From Nitrospira sp. (GTDB taxonomy: Bacteria > Nitrospirota > Nitrospiria > Nitrospirales > Nitrospiraceae): 64,000 bases of DNA. The position numbers were made by a program, and so were the translations under genes. Location of the stretch: contig JAOUMR010000007.1 of NCBI GenBank assembly GCA_029881435.1, forward strand, positions 1 through 64,000, in the 5' to 3' direction. Shown here piece after piece: positions 32,557-43,125 of the stretch. Under the pieces are notes generated by a model. The model searched no databases. It worked only from the letters and a program-made list of their open reading frames with translations, and was not told the origin of the DNA. Within the stretch, counting starts at the first letter, position 1. Each line of letters starts with the position of its first letter.

Positions 32557-33786
32557 CTATTCGTAGCGCAATGCTTCGATGGGATTGAGGCGAGCAGCTT
32601 TATTGGCTGGATAGAGACCGAAAAACAGGCCCACTGCCACAGAAAAGATAAATGCGATCACAACTGCATCACTCGAAATGATCGTCGGCCACCCGGCAAT
32701 GATGGTCGTCAAGCGTGCCGCCAGAATCCCGACTACCACTCCGATGAGTCCTCCGACGACACCAAGCGTCATTGCTTCAATGAGGAACTGCGTCATGATA
32801 TGTACGCGTTTAGCCCCCACGGCCATCCTGATACCAATCTCCCTCGTCCGTTCGGTTACAGAGACGAGGAGAATGTTCATGATTCCGATGCCACCAACGA
32901 AGAGCGAGACAGAGGCAATCACCATCAACATAACTGTCAATGTTTCACTCGTTCCTTCCTGGACCTTTCCCATATCAACTTGCGTACGTATCGTAAAATC
33001 GTCGGGTTGATCACCCTGCAACCGATGCCGAACTCTCATAACAGTTCGAATTTCCTCTACCGCATCCTCCAGGTCCTCGGAACGCGCTGCAGATGCCGCA
33101 ATCGCTCCGACAGATCCCAAGAACAGTGTCCCAAGAACCTTGCGCTCAGCGGTACTATAGGGAATAAACACAACGTCATCCTGATCCCACCCTTGAGCAC
33201 TCTGCCCTTTAGGAGAGAACACCCCAATGACACGAAATGGAACGTTATTAATACGAATGGCAGCACCCACAGGCTCTTCCCCGTGATCAAAGAGATCCTC
33301 GACGACCGTCTGCCCAAGAATGGCCACGCGGGCCGCACTGTCCAGATCAGCTTGAGTAAAAGCCCCCCCACTACTATAGGACCAGTCTCGAATAGTCAGA
33401 TAGCTAGGCGACGTTCCGTAAACCGAGCCGTTCCAATTTTGGCTGCCATTCACAATCTGCATCGCACCACGTATGTACCAACCGGTATCAGTCAAAAAAG
33501 GAACCTTTTTCTTTAAATCCAATGCATCAGTGACGGTCAACGTTACAGCACCCCCTTGAGCCCCACGCACTCCGCCGACAATTGTCCTGCTCGGCCAAAT
33601 GAGGATGACATTCGTCCCCAGTGAGGCAATTTGCTTCTGCACGGCTTGTTTTGCCCCTTCACCAATACTCACCATGGCGATGACTGCAGCAACACCGATG
33701 ACAATTCCAAGCAACGTCAAACCAGCCCGCAACCGATTTCGTCGGAGAATTCGCAGCGCCGTCACTATCGTCAGCCATGTGAACAC
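32557..33786 (-). CDS. MacB-type ABC transporter permease
   Basis: A 409-residue permease: an N-terminal helix (RAGLTLLGIVIGVAAVIAMV), a MacB periplasmic core domain, then three C-terminal helices with the FtsX motif ERTREIGIRMAVGAKRVHI. The GTG start directly abuts the ATPase stop. With the upstream ATPase and adaptor it makes a tripartite MacAB-like exporter; the ATPase is a separate protein here rather than fused as in E. coli MacB. Confidence 0.92.
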   Translation of the reverse strand: MFTWLTIVTALRILRRNRLRAGLTLLGIVIGVAAVIAMVSIGEGAKQAVQKQIASLGTNVILIWPSRTIVGGVRGAQGGAVTLTVTDALDLKKKVPFLTDTGWYIRGAMQIVNGSQNWNGSVYGTSPSYLTIRDWSYSSGGAFTQADLDSAARVAILGQTVVEDLFDHGEEPVGAAIRINNVPFRVIGVFSPKGQSAQGWDQDDVVFIPYSTAERKVLGTLFLGSVGAIAASAARSEDLEDAVEEIRTVMRVRHRLQGDQPDDFTIRTQVDMGKVQEGTSETLTVMLMVIASVSLFVGGIGIMNILLVSVTERTREIGIRMAVGAKRVHIMTQFLIEAMTLGVVGGLIGVVVGILAARLTTIIAGWPTIISSDAVVIAFIFSVAVGLFFGLYPANKAARLNPIEALRYE

Positions 33787-34521
33787 CTAGCCCTCCGCCA
33801 CCTGAATTGTTGTCTTGGTCACGCAGTCACTCTGGATCTGACCATCCTTGATCACAACTTCTCGCGCAGCACAGGCAGCGACATCATGCTCATGGGTCAC
33901 CAAGATCACAGTCATGCCATCCTTATTTAATTCACTCAGGATCTCCATAATTTCTCGGCTGGACTGTGTATCAAGATTCCCGGTGGGTTCATCCGCTAAC
34001 AGCAAGGACGGTGAGGCTACCAACGCGCGAGCAATCGCCACTCGTTGTTGCTGTCCACCAGAAAGTTGCGTCGGGGAATGCTCTTCTCGACCTCGTAAAC
34101 CGACACGTTCAAGCGCAGCGGCAGCAAGCGCCCGTTGCTGTCTGATTGGAAGCCCCCGGTAAAACAACGGCAACTGAGCGTTTTCCAAGGCACTGGTACG
34201 GGGAATGAGATTGAAACTTTGAAATACAAACCCGATTTGCTGATTCCGAATCTCCGCCAATTGGTCAGAGCGTAAGCTTCCGGTATCAGCTCCGTTGAGC
34301 CAGTAATGCCCTCTGCTCGGCTGATCCAGGCAGCCAAGAATGTTCATGAGCGTGGATTTTCCCGAGCCACTTGCTCCCATGATTGCAACAAACTCACCCC
34401 GTTCGATTGTGAGACTCACCCCCCTCAATGCCTGTACGTCGACATCCCCGATTCGATACACCTTCCATATGTCTTGGCAAACAATCAGTGGATTCAAGAT
34501 GGCAGCCATCCATACGCACAA
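33787..34521 (-). CDS. MacB-type ABC transporter ATPase
   Basis: A 244-residue ATPase with Walker A GASGSGKST, Q-loop FQSFNLIPRTSA, signature [15 protein letters not shown], Walker [14 protein letters not shown] and VTHEHD. Middle gene of the adaptor-ATPase-permease unit, with no gap to the permease and 64 nt from the adaptor. Met5 is an alternative start. It drives the mechanical MacB-type cycle across the periplasm. Confidence 0.93.
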   Translation of the reverse strand: MCVWMAAILNPLIVCQDIWKVYRIGDVDVQALRGVSLTIERGEFVAIMGASGSGKSTLMNILGCLDQPSRGHYWLNGADTGSLRSDQLAEIRNQQIGFVFQSFNLIPRTSALENAQLPLFYRGLPIRQQRALAAAALERVGLRGREEHSPTQLSGGQQQRVAIARALVASPSLLLADEPTGNLDTQSSREIMEILSELNKDGMTVILVTHEHDVAACAAREVVIKDGQIQSDCVTKTTIQVAEG

Positions 34522-34585
34522 TCGTGCATTACGTCAGTCGGCTCGTAATCACACTGCACAACGAATTCGGGTTTATCAAACTGTC

Positions 34586-35839
34586 TCATCGATAACGTGG
34601 ACGCTTCTTGTTTCCAAAACCAGGCGGCAACTCGCCCGCCTTCTCTCCTCCCAAGGACTGTTCGATACCAACGACCACCAACTCCCGTTCCGTCAAGGCT
34701 CCAGATAGCATTTCCGTGGCGATACCATCCGAAATCCCGATTTGGACCGCGACATGCGCAAGGCTTCCGTCCTCCATTAGCTTCCAGACGGTTTTCTGCC
34801 TCAGCTCTTCACTGCTCTTCGCCGTCGAGTGTCTTTCGACGACACTCACCGCTTGCCCATCGACCTCATGACGATCCCTCTCGCTCTTCGGTGGTGTGAA
34901 TCGAAGCGCTGCGTTGGGAACCTTCAGAATCTGATCCTTCTGGGCCACAACGATCGACACATTGGCTGTCATACCTGGTTTGAGCCGTAGATCCTTATTG
35001 TCAACCCCAACCACGACATTATATGTGACCACATTTTGGATGTTGATCGGCGCCAGGCGAACCTGCTGAATGGTGCCGGTAAACGACTCACCTGGATAGG
35101 CATCCACCGTAAAGACGGCGTCTTGCCCCTCTGCCATTCCGCCGATGTCCGATTCACTCACGTTGGTATTGACTTGCATTTTGGTGAGATCGAGGGCGAT
35201 CAGAAACAGGTTTGGGGTGGCAAAGCTGGCTGCGACTGTTTGCCCGACCTCGACGTTCCGAGCCACAACAATCCCTTCGATGGGTGATCGAATGACGGTA
35301 TATTTCAATTCCTGATCGGCTACGTTCAAGGCAGCCCCTGCCTGCCTGACCTGTGCCTCCGCCACCCGCAATTGTGCCTCTGCACTCTGGTAATTAGTCA
35401 GTGCGACATCGACGTCGTTTTGCGAGACGAACTGCTGAGGCAGCAGCGATTGCACACGGTCAAGTTCACGCTTTCGCTGAGCCAGATCAGCCCTCGAGCG
35501 CGCCACATTCGAGCGCGCCACTTCCAGATTACTGACGGCTTGCTCTCGGCGAGCCTTGAATGGTCCGGGGTCAATGACAGCAACAGTTTCCCCGGCCTTG
35601 ACCTGTGAGTTAAAATCGGCGTGAAGACTCTTAATCATCCCGGATACTTGAGTCCCCACTTCCACTAACACAACTGGATTAATGGTTCCTGTCGCACTGA
35701 CAATCGAAATGACCGAGCCACGCTCGACGGCTGCCGTTCGGTACTGAACGGGTACTTTGCGTTCACCGTTAAAAAACACATAGCCGCCAATGGCCAGCCC
35801 GATAGCTAACACGCTGATAATTATAATAATCCGTCGCAT
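34586..35839 (-). CDS. MacA-type periplasmic adaptor
   Basis: A 417-residue membrane fusion protein: an N-terminal anchor helix (IIIISVLAIGLAIGGYVFF), lipoyl half-motifs (GTQVSGMIKSL and YTVIRSPIEGIVVARNVEVG) separated by an alpha-hairpin of about 90 residues, then beta-barrel and membrane-proximal domains. It links an inner-membrane MacB-type pump to an outer-membrane channel. No TolC-like gene is in the window, so the channel must be encoded elsewhere. The C-terminus is Lys/Arg-rich. Confidence 0.92.
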   Translation of the reverse strand: MRRIIIIISVLAIGLAIGGYVFFNGERKVPVQYRTAAVERGSVISIVSATGTINPVVLVEVGTQVSGMIKSLHADFNSQVKAGETVAVIDPGPFKARREQAVSNLEVARSNVARSRADLAQRKRELDRVQSLLPQQFVSQNDVDVALTNYQSAEAQLRVAEAQVRQAGAALNVADQELKYTVIRSPIEGIVVARNVEVGQTVAASFATPNLFLIALDLTKMQVNTNVSESDIGGMAEGQDAVFTVDAYPGESFTGTIQQVRLAPINIQNVVTYNVVVGVDNKDLRLKPGMTANVSIVVAQKDQILKVPNAALRFTPPKSERDRHEVDGQAVSVVERHSTAKSSEELRQKTVWKLMEDGSLAHVAVQIGISDGIATEMLSGALTERELVVVGIEQSLGGEKAGELPPGFGNKKRPRYR

Positions 35840-36037
35840 ACGCCCTATAAGTTACATTCAAAAGGCCTAGTTATCCTATCAAGAAGACGGCAGAGAATCA
35901 CCTTGGCGTCGGCACGGGTGATTGCTGTGCTTGTGACGTGGATTAGCCTAACATGCCCAGGGTTGCAGACCAAGAAATGAAAACTCTTCTTGAAGGAAAG
36001 AATACTACGCTAGGCAGTGTAAAGAGAGTTCGTACCC

Positions 36038-37378
36038 TTAACTTGCGAGGAATCGTTCCAAGAATGTCGTCGAGACATGACCCTTCTGAAAGTCCGAATC
36101 ATCAAGGATTCGGCGGTGAAGCGGAATGGTCGTCTTGATGCCCTCGATGACGAACTCACTCAGCGCGCGTTTCATACGCGCTATCGATTCCTGACGGTTA
36201 CGGCCATGCGTGATCAGTTTCGCAATCATAGAATCATAATAAGGGACGACCGTCGAGCCTGATTCCATAGCGGAGTCAACGCGAACTCCAAACCCTCCAG
36301 GTGGGCTGTATTTTGTGATCACACCGGGAGACGGCGTAAACTTCTCAGGATCCTCTGCGTTAATACGACATTCAAGACTATGGCCGGTGAAGACTACGTC
36401 CTGTTGGCGGAAGGAAAGTGGATGGCCCGCAGCAAGACGAATTTGCTCTTTAATCAGATCAATACCCGTCACCATCTCGGTGATAGGGTGCTCAACCTGA
36501 ATTCTAGTATTAACTTCCATAAAGTAAAACTTCTGGTCCTTATCAAGGAGAAATTCCACGGTCCCAATATTGCTATAATGGGCAGCCTTCACAGCTTCCA
36601 CCGCGACTCTGCCGATTTCTCGGCGAAGTTTGTCATCGACGACAGGAGACGGCGTTTCCTCCACCAGTTTTTGATGTCGGCGTTGAATCGAACAGTCACG
36701 CTCTCCCAGATGGATCACCCGACCATGCTGGTCGGCCATGATTTGCACCTCGATATGCCGGGGTTCCAAAAAATAGCGCTCAAGGTAGACGCCGTCATTG
36801 CTAAAGGTCGATTTAGCTTCCGCCTGAGCAGCTTGGAACGCCCGACCTAAGTCCTCAGCTCTATTGACGACGCGCATGCCCCGTCCGCCCCCTCCAGCCG
36901 TTGCCTTAATGATCACCGGAAAGCCAATCTTCATGGCGGCCTGCAATGCGTCTTCTTCACTCCGCAATTCGCCCGGGCTCCCAGGTGTAACCGGTAACCC
37001 TCGCTTCGCCACAATCTCGCGCGCCTTCGCTTTATCACCCATTAAGGCAATATTTTCAGAACTAGGACCAATGAATTTGATGCCGATGGACTCACAGACC
37101 TCGGCGAAATGGGCGTTCTCAGAAAGAAATCCATACCCGGGATGGATCGCATCGACTCCGGTGATCTCAGCCGCACTGAGGACGTTGGGGATATTCCGGT
37201 AGCTTAAAGCGGAATCAGCAGGCCCGACACACACCTTTTCGTCGGCCGCTCGGACGTGCAAGCTAAGTGCATCGGCTTCCGAATGAATAGCGACGGTCGC
37301 AATACCAAGCTCCTTGCAGGCTCGGATGACCCGTAGCGCGATTTCCCCACGATTGGCGATTAACACTTTCTTAAACAC
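36038..37378 (-). CDS. accC: Biotin carboxylase subunit of acetyl-CoA carboxylase
   Basis: A 446-residue ATP-grasp enzyme that carboxylates biotin on AccB. Visible are [33 protein letters not shown], the [16 protein letters not shown] loop, [12 protein letters not shown] and the C-terminal domain. It lies 48 nt after accB and ends the aroQ-efp-accB-accC unit. The normal length and motif set leave little doubt against pyruvate carboxylase subunit A, although that homologue is close. Confidence 0.94.
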   Translation of the reverse strand: MFKKVLIANRGEIALRVIRACKELGIATVAIHSEADALSLHVRAADEKVCVGPADSALSYRNIPNVLSAAEITGVDAIHPGYGFLSENAHFAEVCESIGIKFIGPSSENIALMGDKAKAREIVAKRGLPVTPGSPGELRSEEDALQAAMKIGFPVIIKATAGGGGRGMRVVNRAEDLGRAFQAAQAEAKSTFSNDGVYLERYFLEPRHIEVQIMADQHGRVIHLGERDCSIQRRHQKLVEETPSPVVDDKLRREIGRVAVEAVKAAHYSNIGTVEFLLDKDQKFYFMEVNTRIQVEHPITEMVTGIDLIKEQIRLAAGHPLSFRQQDVVFTGHSLECRINAEDPEKFTPSPGVITKYSPPGGFGVRVDSAMESGSTVVPYYDSMIAKLITHGRNRQESIARMKRALSEFVIEGIKTTIPLHRRILDDSDFQKGHVSTTFLERFLAS

Positions 37379-37426
37379 GTTTCGACTCCGATATGCGGCG
37401 CTAGTAAGGCGTGTCGTGAGAACAAG

Positions 37427-37981
37427 CTACGAAGCAGCTTTGGGATCGATGAGAAAAAGCGGCTGACCATATTCCACAGATTTTGTATTCTCAACCAGAA
37501 TCTTCACGACATGCCCATCCACTTCAGACTCAATCTCATTCATGAGTTTCATCGCTTCAACAATGCATAGCACTTGGCCCTTCTTGACCGTATCACCCTC
37601 TTCAACGTACGCGTCGGCGTCAGGAGAGGGGGATCGGTAGAACGTGCCGACAATGGGAGAGGTGACGGTGACAAACCCTGTCGCCCCTTCTAGCGCTGGC
37701 GTCGTCGCTGAAGCGGATTGGGTCGGCTGTTGCGGCGAGGCAGGAGCAGATTCTTGGAGCGAGGCTGTCATGGGCTTAGCAAGAACTTCGTGGCGAACAC
37801 GGATCCGAGTGCCTTGGCGTTCAACCTCGAGCTCGGTCAAGTTGTTGCGACGAAGCAGATCAATGAGTTCTTGGATTTGCTTGGTGGAACCTGTCGCAAG
37901 TGATGCATGAGGTTTTGACTCTCTCACGATCTCTGGCACTACCATCCGGCGAGTCTTTATCTTCGCTCGACGCCGCTTCAC
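37427..37981 (-). CDS. accB: Biotin carboxyl carrier protein of acetyl-CoA carboxylase
   Basis: A 184-residue carrier: an N-terminal helix region ([20 protein letters not shown]), a flexible Ala/Pro/Gln linker (about 75-95), and the biotinyl domain with the acceptor lysine in [10 protein letters not shown]. The start is a GTG overlapping the efp stop (GTGA), indicating coupling; Met13 would be a fallback. Confidence 0.94.
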   Translation of the reverse strand: MKRRRAKIKTRRMVVPEIVRESKPHASLATGSTKQIQELIDLLRRNNLTELEVERQGTRIRVRHEVLAKPMTASLQESAPASPQQPTQSASATTPALEGATGFVTVTSPIVGTFYRSPSPDADAYVEEGDTVKKGQVLCIVEAMKLMNEIESEVDGHVVKILVENTKSVEYGQPLFLIDPKAAS

Positions 37982-38538
37982 CGAACACGCTCCACATAGG
38001 ATCTCGTACGCGTGTCGATCCGAATCACGGTCCCAACCTCCAAATACAACGGCACTTTGATCGTCGCTCCGGTTTCGACGACCGCAGGCTTGGTCCCGCC
38101 AGACGCCGTATCTCCCCGCACTCCAGGCTCCGCATCAACCACTTTGAGCTCGATAAAGTTGGGCAACTCCACGGCAATGGGGCGATGCTCGTAGATGAGA
38201 ATCTTGGCGACCATATTTTCCTTCAGCAGGTCCGCATTCTCTCCCAACTGATTCTTCTCAAAGGTCAGTTGCTCATAGGTCTCGGTATCCATGAGTGTAT
38301 AGGACTCCCCGGAAGCGTAGAGGAACTGCATGTCGCGTTCCTCTAGGTCGGGTTCTTCAAACCGTTCCCCAGATCGAAAGGTTCGGTCCAATACGTTTCC
38401 AGAAAGATAACTCTTCAATTTGGTACGGACAAACGCTCCCCCTTTGCCGGGCTTTACATGCTGAAATTCAACGATATAAAAAGGTTCCCCCTCGACCAGC
38501 AGCCGAACACCGCTACGAAAATCAACCGTAGAAATCAC
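37978..38538 (-). CDS. efp: Translation elongation factor P
   Basis: A 186-residue EF-P with three beta-barrel domains: [15 protein letters not shown] holds the modifiable tip lysine, and the C-terminus has [20 protein letters not shown]. It relieves ribosome stalling at polyproline. It is coupled to accB by a 4-nt overlap and lies 79 nt after aroQ. Confidence 0.96.
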   Translation of the reverse strand: MISTVDFRSGVRLLVEGEPFYIVEFQHVKPGKGGAFVRTKLKSYLSGNVLDRTFRSGERFEEPDLEERDMQFLYASGESYTLMDTETYEQLTFEKNQLGENADLLKENMVAKILIYEHRPIAVELPNFIELKVVDAEPGVRGDTASGGTKPAVVETGATIKVPLYLEVGTVIRIDTRTRSYVERVR

Positions 38539-38617
38539 TCGTCACTCCCTTCGACAAACAATGCTCACCCCTCAGCGACCACCCTAATGGGCATCAGGAG
38601 CCGTTCCCAGAAGAGCG

Positions 38618-39085
38618 CTATGAATTCCTGGAAAGATCCTTGGCGCTGGGTTCGGCCAGTTGCTCACACAATCCTCTCAGCGCCAGCAGGTAGCCGCACG
38701 GACCAAAACCGGAAATCTGTGCTAAGGCGACTCCCGATATATACGAATGGCGTCTGAACTCCTCCCGTCGATAGATATTGGATAGATGAACCTCAACGGT
38801 GGGCAGATTAACGGCTGCTAATGCATCCCGTATAGCGACACTCGTATGGGTATAGGCCGCTGGATTGATGATGATCCCATGATACCCAGTTCGTGCCTCT
38901 TGAACCCAATTCACTAATTCCCCTTCCAGATTCGATTGCCGGATGACTAGCTCAACTCCCAATTCAGCACTGAGTTTATTGAGTGATGTGTCAATCATGG
39001 CAAGAGTCGCCGTCCCATAGACCGACTCTTCCCGATTGCCTAAAAGATTAAGATTGGGACCATGCAAAACTAAGACACGCAGCAT
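38618..39085 (-). CDS. aroQ: Type II 3-dehydroquinate dehydratase
   Basis: A 155-residue enzyme of the shikimate pathway. Key pieces are [17 protein letters not shown] with the catalytic Tyr, [16 protein letters not shown] with the catalytic His region, and [20 protein letters not shown]. It stands before efp as in many bacteria. A short C-terminal extension ends near DLSRNS. Confidence 0.94.
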   Translation of the reverse strand: MLRVLVLHGPNLNLLGNREESVYGTATLAMIDTSLNKLSAELGVELVIRQSNLEGELVNWVQEARTGYHGIIINPAAYTHTSVAIRDALAAVNLPTVEVHLSNIYRREEFRRHSYISGVALAQISGFGPCGYLLALRGLCEQLAEPSAKDLSRNS

Positions 39086-39169
39086 GTCGCGTACGACGCC
39101 CCAAGTACACCCGACCTCATCAGAGGCGGTATTTTAGCAGTCCCTTTTCTAGGGGTCAAACCGTTGACG

Positions 39170-39910
39170 TCACGAAGAAGTTTTTGAGGTCAGTGCAGAG
39201 GAACCCTGCGGGTCACGACGACGCGCTTGAATCGAGCTGAGCCACTGCTCAAGCTGTTTCACAACCGAGCTTTTGGCCACCGTCCTTGACTCCTGGGTTG
39301 CGGTGAAACGTGGAGGAGCAACGCTGAGTGATCCATTATCCGTTTCGTTAGCCTGAGCTACTGTCGCACTCGTTACGGTAGACTCCATGTGCTCTCCATG
39401 ACCATCTTCATGGATTCTCGTGCTGGTCCGTTTCTCCTCAACCCGTATGCGGTCATCTTCAGCCACTTGCCCTCGTGACGCCTCTAGCCCAGCACGAAGC
39501 GACAACGCTTCCTGATCCTGTGGGTGAAGATCCAGAATGACATTGCAGGAGCGAATCGCCGCATTATTCGTTCCTTGCTCCGCATAGAGCTTGGCCAAGG
39601 TCCGATGAGCCCGCAGATTATCAGGGCTCAGCTTTATGGCCTCTTCCAGGATCGCTTTCGCTTTAACCGGCTGGTTTATCTGCTCATAGGCACGGCCTAA
39701 TGCCACCATGGCGGTTATGAAACCAGGATATGTCCTCAATCCATCTTCAAGGACCCCAGCAGCCTCGTCCCACATGCCGGCTTTGCCATATTCTTCTGCT
39801 AAAGGGATAAACACCTTAGACTCTGGTTCCTTCGCAAAGGCGAGGGCTAAACGGTCAATCTCAGCCGCGTTATTAGTTTTCCTAGACCCTGAGGCCATTC
39901 CATTACTCAT
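39170..39910 (-). CDS. TPR-repeat protein
   Basis: About 246 residues with at least three tetratricopeptide repeats at residues 15-115 (KVFIPLAEEYGKAGMWDEAA; ITAMVALGRAYEQINQPVKA; LRAHRTLAKLYAEQGTNNAA), then a charged linker and a C-terminal helix with QLEQWLSSIQARR. No signal peptide. I prefer the ATG at 39910, which overlaps the coaBC stop (ATGA), over one four codons upstream. A scaffold role is likely but the partner is unknown. Confidence 0.85.
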   Translation of the reverse strand: MSNGMASGSRKTNNAAEIDRLALAFAKEPESKVFIPLAEEYGKAGMWDEAAGVLEDGLRTYPGFITAMVALGRAYEQINQPVKAKAILEEAIKLSPDNLRAHRTLAKLYAEQGTNNAAIRSCNVILDLHPQDQEALSLRAGLEASRGQVAEDDRIRVEEKRTSTRIHEDGHGEHMESTVTSATVAQANETDNGSLSVAPPRFTATQESRTVAKSSVVKQLEQWLSSIQARRRDPQGSSALTSKTSS

Positions 39911-41151
39911 TCGGTTACACATTCTCGCCGTGGCCCGCCTAAGCAGAGTTCGCGCACGGCAGTCAAAATCTCGTCGGCCAAGCGACGCTTGGGCATCAAA
40001 CCTAAGGCGCGCTGTTCACCAGTCGCTGAGAGAATCACCGCGGCATTGTCATCACTGCCAAATCCACCTCCCTCTTGAGTCACATCATTGGCCACGATGA
40101 GATCCAGCCCTTTGGCTCTTAACTTGTCTTGTGCATGGGACAGAACCTGCTCCGTTTCAGCAGCGAATCCCACTACGATTTGCGATGTTCGCTGTGCGGA
40201 GAGCATCGCGAGTATATCCGTGGTCGATTCAAGTTCGAGAACCATCTCCACTTTCCCCTGCTTCTTAATTTTGTGTTCGGCCTCGTCTTTTGGACGAAAG
40301 TCTGCGACGGCTGCAGCCATAATGAGGACTGTACAGGCGCGAAAATTCCGACACAAGGCGTCGGCCATTTCAGCGGCGGTGTTGACGCGAATCGTCGTGA
40401 CTCCTGGCGGGGAATTCAGAAATGATGGACCTGAGACCAAGATGACCTCTGCGCCTCGAGCTCGTGCGGCTTCTGCAATTGCGTAGCCCATTTTCCCAGA
40501 CGAGCGATTCGACAGAAAACGAACTGGATCGATCGGCTCCTGGGTTGGGCCTGCTGAGACTAGAACCACCTGATCGTGCCAATCACATTGTGCGGCCAGC
40601 GCAGCATCAACTGCTGCTAAAATCTTAGCTTCTCCGCACAACCTCCCTTGTGCGACCTGTCCTGAAGCCAACGGTCCGACTTCTGGTTCAAGCACAACAA
40701 CACCACGAGCTTTAAGGGTTTGCACATGGTGCACGACCGTGGGGTGAATCCACATATCGCCGTCCATTGCCGGTGCGACAACGACCGGGCATCGAGTGCT
40801 CAACAGCATCGTCGTCAGCACATCGTCTGCGAGACCAAGAGCCGCTTTGGCCAGAAAGTTTGCCGTTGCCGGAGCCACAAGAACCACATCGACCTGTTCC
40901 GGAATCGTGAGATGGGCCATTTCTTCATGCGCTTCGAAGAGATCTGTTGCCACTCGCGTCCCGGAAAGGACTTCAAATGTGAGGGGAGTCACGAACTTCG
41001 TCGCAGCCTGAGTCATGACGACGGACACGACGGCCCCTTCTCGTTTTAACGCTCGGAGCAAACTGATTGCTTTATAAGCAGCGATGCTGCCGGTTACCCC
41101 TAAGGCTACCCGTTTACCCCATAGACAGGTGGACAATCGTGCTCCGTCCAA
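39907..41151 (-). CDS. coaBC: Bifunctional phosphopantothenoylcysteine decarboxylase/synthase
   Basis: A 414-residue fusion for coenzyme A synthesis. The N-terminal flavin-dependent decarboxylase (CoaC) has GVTGSIAAYKAISLLRAL, LVAPATANFLAKAALGLADD and APAMDGDMW; the C-terminal CTP-dependent ligase (CoaB) has SAGPTQEPIDPVRFLSNRSS and AAAVADFRPK. It starts 3 nt after the rpoZ stop and is coupled to the TPR gene. Confidence 0.95.
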   Translation of the reverse strand: MDGARLSTCLWGKRVALGVTGSIAAYKAISLLRALKREGAVVSVVMTQAATKFVTPLTFEVLSGTRVATDLFEAHEEMAHLTIPEQVDVVLVAPATANFLAKAALGLADDVLTTMLLSTRCPVVVAPAMDGDMWIHPTVVHHVQTLKARGVVVLEPEVGPLASGQVAQGRLCGEAKILAAVDAALAAQCDWHDQVVLVSAGPTQEPIDPVRFLSNRSSGKMGYAIAEAARARGAEVILVSGPSFLNSPPGVTTIRVNTAAEMADALCRNFRACTVLIMAAAVADFRPKDEAEHKIKKQGKVEMVLELESTTDILAMLSAQRTSQIVVGFAAETEQVLSHAQDKLRAKGLDLIVANDVTQEGGGFGSDDNAAVILSATGEQRALGLMPKRRLADEILTAVRELCLGGPRRECVTE

Positions 41152-41154
41152 TCC

Positions 41155-41514
41155 CTACTCCTCGGTTGGCGCCGCCGCCGGTGGGACCGTGTCATCGACA
41201 TACACGCTGAGTTCTTTCTTGATTTCGCGAGCATCCTCTCCCGTCATCATCGCGATGCGCTCAGTTTCGCCTTCCTTCCCGCGCTTGGCCTCTTTCATCG
41301 CGTCGCGTGCTTCTTTACCGGTGAGGTATTTGACCTGTCCTCTCAATACCTCATCAAGGCCAATCGTCGTTTCTTTGGTAAATCGTGAGAAGCCGGCCTG
41401 TTTGGCTCCTTGCGTCAAGTGCTTTGCCCGTTGAGATGCGACGATCACTAAACGGTGACGAGAGTCAAATTCATTGGTGGTGTATTGTGGCAACAAGTTC
41501 AGCATATCAATCAT
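41155..41514 (-). CDS. rpoZ: RNA polymerase omega subunit
   Basis: A 119-residue protein with the omega core DSRHRLVIVASQRAKHLTQG and the second helix TIGLDEVLRGQVKYLT. It supports assembly of the beta' subunit. The C-terminal 50 residues are a charged extension ending in an Ala/Pro stretch, longer than in E. coli. Order gmk-rpoZ-coaBC is a very common bacterial arrangement and confirms the call. Confidence 0.92.
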   Translation of the reverse strand: MIDMLNLLPQYTTNEFDSRHRLVIVASQRAKHLTQGAKQAGFSRFTKETTIGLDEVLRGQVKYLTGKEARDAMKEAKRGKEGETERIAMMTGEDAREIKKELSVYVDDTVPPAAAPTEE

Positions 41515-41533
41515 AATTCACCGTGCCCCTCTG

Positions 41534-42250
41534 CTATGAAGTGGTTGATGGCTCTCGTTCTACTGGGTTCACATCTTTGTCAAGGATGAAACTTTGTTCA
41601 AACCAATGCATGTCCAACCGGTTGGTCTTGAGCCGTTCTGTCAGAACAATGCTTTGTAGGTCGCGAAGCGACCGAGTGAAATCATCGTTACGAACAATGT
41701 ACTGGTATTCCTTGAAATACCATACTTCTTCCTTTACCTTCTTCAATCGACGGTCAATTTCTTCTTGAGAATCTGACCCCCGGCTCTGCAACCTGGCACG
41801 CAATATGTCCATCGATGGAGGCAAAATGAAGATGGAGACAGATTCCTCGAACCTTTTCTTTATTTGGAGTGCGCCCTGAACATCGATTTCGAGCAAGACG
41901 TCGATCCCCTGCTCCAACTTTTCCATCAAAGGCTTCCGAGGGGTTCCGTACCAACGGCTGTAGACATGCGCATATTCTAAGAACTCTTCCCGCGCAACCA
42001 TCTCCTGAAATATTTTTTCATTGATAAAAAAGTACTCGCGTCCGTGTTCTTCTCCCGGGCGTGGCATCCGCGTCGTAAACGACACGGAATGCCAAATCCT
42101 CGGCACCGATGTCACGATCTGTTTACACAAGGTCGTCTTCCCCGCACCGGAGGGAGCTGAAACAATATAGAGGATTCCTTGATGATCAGGAACTTGAGGA
42201 TTCCCCATCGGTGTTGAAGGGAGACTACTCGGAGACATCACAATGCTCAT
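41534..42250 (-). CDS. gmk: Guanylate kinase
   Basis: A 238-residue kinase making GDP from GMP: P-loop IVSAPSGAGKTTLCKQIV, the GMP-binding SFTTRMPRPGEEHGREYFFI, and VLLEIDVQGALQIKK. The ATG overlaps the yicC stop (ATGA). The first 25 residues are a non-conserved leader, and the C-terminus extends some 15 residues beyond the usual end. Confidence 0.95.
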   Translation of the reverse strand: MSIVMSPSSLPSTPMGNPQVPDHQGILYIVSAPSGAGKTTLCKQIVTSVPRIWHSVSFTTRMPRPGEEHGREYFFINEKIFQEMVAREEFLEYAHVYSRWYGTPRKPLMEKLEQGIDVLLEIDVQGALQIKKRFEESVSIFILPPSMDILRARLQSRGSDSQEEIDRRLKKVKEEVWYFKEYQYIVRNDDFTRSLRDLQSIVLTERLKTNRLDMHWFEQSFILDKDVNPVEREPSTTS

Positions 42251-43125
42251 TCAACATTTTGCATCTGTTCACGCAGACGCTCAAGTTCTGCTTTCATTCG
42301 GACAACTTCCGCCGTGATTTCAGCGTCATTTGCTTTCGACCCGATCGTGTTAACTTCCCGCCCCATCTCCTGAAGAAGAAAATCCAATGTCTTGCCGATA
42401 GGCTCCATACGCTGGATAGTACGGTCAAACTGTATCATATGCGCATGTAGTCTGACCAATTCTTCCGTAATGTCACACCGGTCCGCATACAAAGCCAATT
42501 CTTGATTCAGTCGAGGAAGGTCCGGGATAGAGTCACCCAGCAATTTCTCTACACGTAACTTCATCCGTTCGAAGGCCTCCTGAGCAACCATGGGCGCCCG
42601 CGCTGATACCGTTGTTTTGCATGCACTCAACTGTTCAAGTCGAAAACGAACATCCTCTGCAAGAAGCGCTCCTTCATTCTTTCGCATCGTGACCATATCA
42701 AGAATAGCGTTCTGCCCCAGCTTCTCTACTATCTTTGTCAGTTTTCGATCGTCGGTAGGTTGTTCCGATAGCACAAGGATATCGCGTAACCCCGCCATCA
42801 ATCCGATATCAATGGAGCCTTTCAGTTTGAGTGAACGCTGGAGGCTACGAAGAGCATCATGGTACTGTTTCGCCAAACCAGCGTCAAGCTGAAGGGACCG
42901 CACGTTCCCTCGACTCCCCTGCAGCATTACCGTCAACTCAACTCTCCCGCGCGCGCAATGCTGCTGAATGCTTTTCTTAAAGACTTCCTCTAGGCCGGTC
43001 ATGGTTTTCGGCAGTCGAATGGACATTTCCAGGAACCGATGATTGACCGATCTCACTTCTACCGTGACGGTCCCATCGGACCATGTCGCCTGCTGCCGAC
43101 CAAACCCCGTCATACTCTTGATCAT
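42247..43125 (-). CDS. yicC: YicC-family endoribonuclease
   Basis: A 292-residue YicC protein from the ATG at 43125, giving the standard MIKSMTGFGR start and overlapping the nth stop (ATGA). The C-terminal motif GKTLDFLLQEMGREVNTIGS, followed by KANDAEI, is diagnostic. YicC proteins cut RNA, including small regulatory RNA in E. coli. It precedes gmk with a 4-nt overlap, as in many genomes. Confidence 0.93.
   Translation of the reverse strand: MIKSMTGFGRQQATWSDGTVTVEVRSVNHRFLEMSIRLPKTMTGLEEVFKKSIQQHCARGRVELTVMLQGSRGNVRSLQLDAGLAKQYHDALRSLQRSLKLKGSIDIGLMAGLRDILVLSEQPTDDRKLTKIVEKLGQNAILDMVTMRKNEGALLAEDVRFRLEQLSACKTTVSARAPMVAQEAFERMKLRVEKLLGDSIPDLPRLNQELALYADRCDITEELVRLHAHMIQFDRTIQRMEPIGKTLDFLLQEMGREVNTIGSKANDAEITAEVVRMKAELERLREQMQNVE

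Noticed and set aside
32557-35839. Single fused MacB
   Set aside because: ATPase and permease are separate ORFs with a stop and a new GTG start between them, so they are annotated as two genes.
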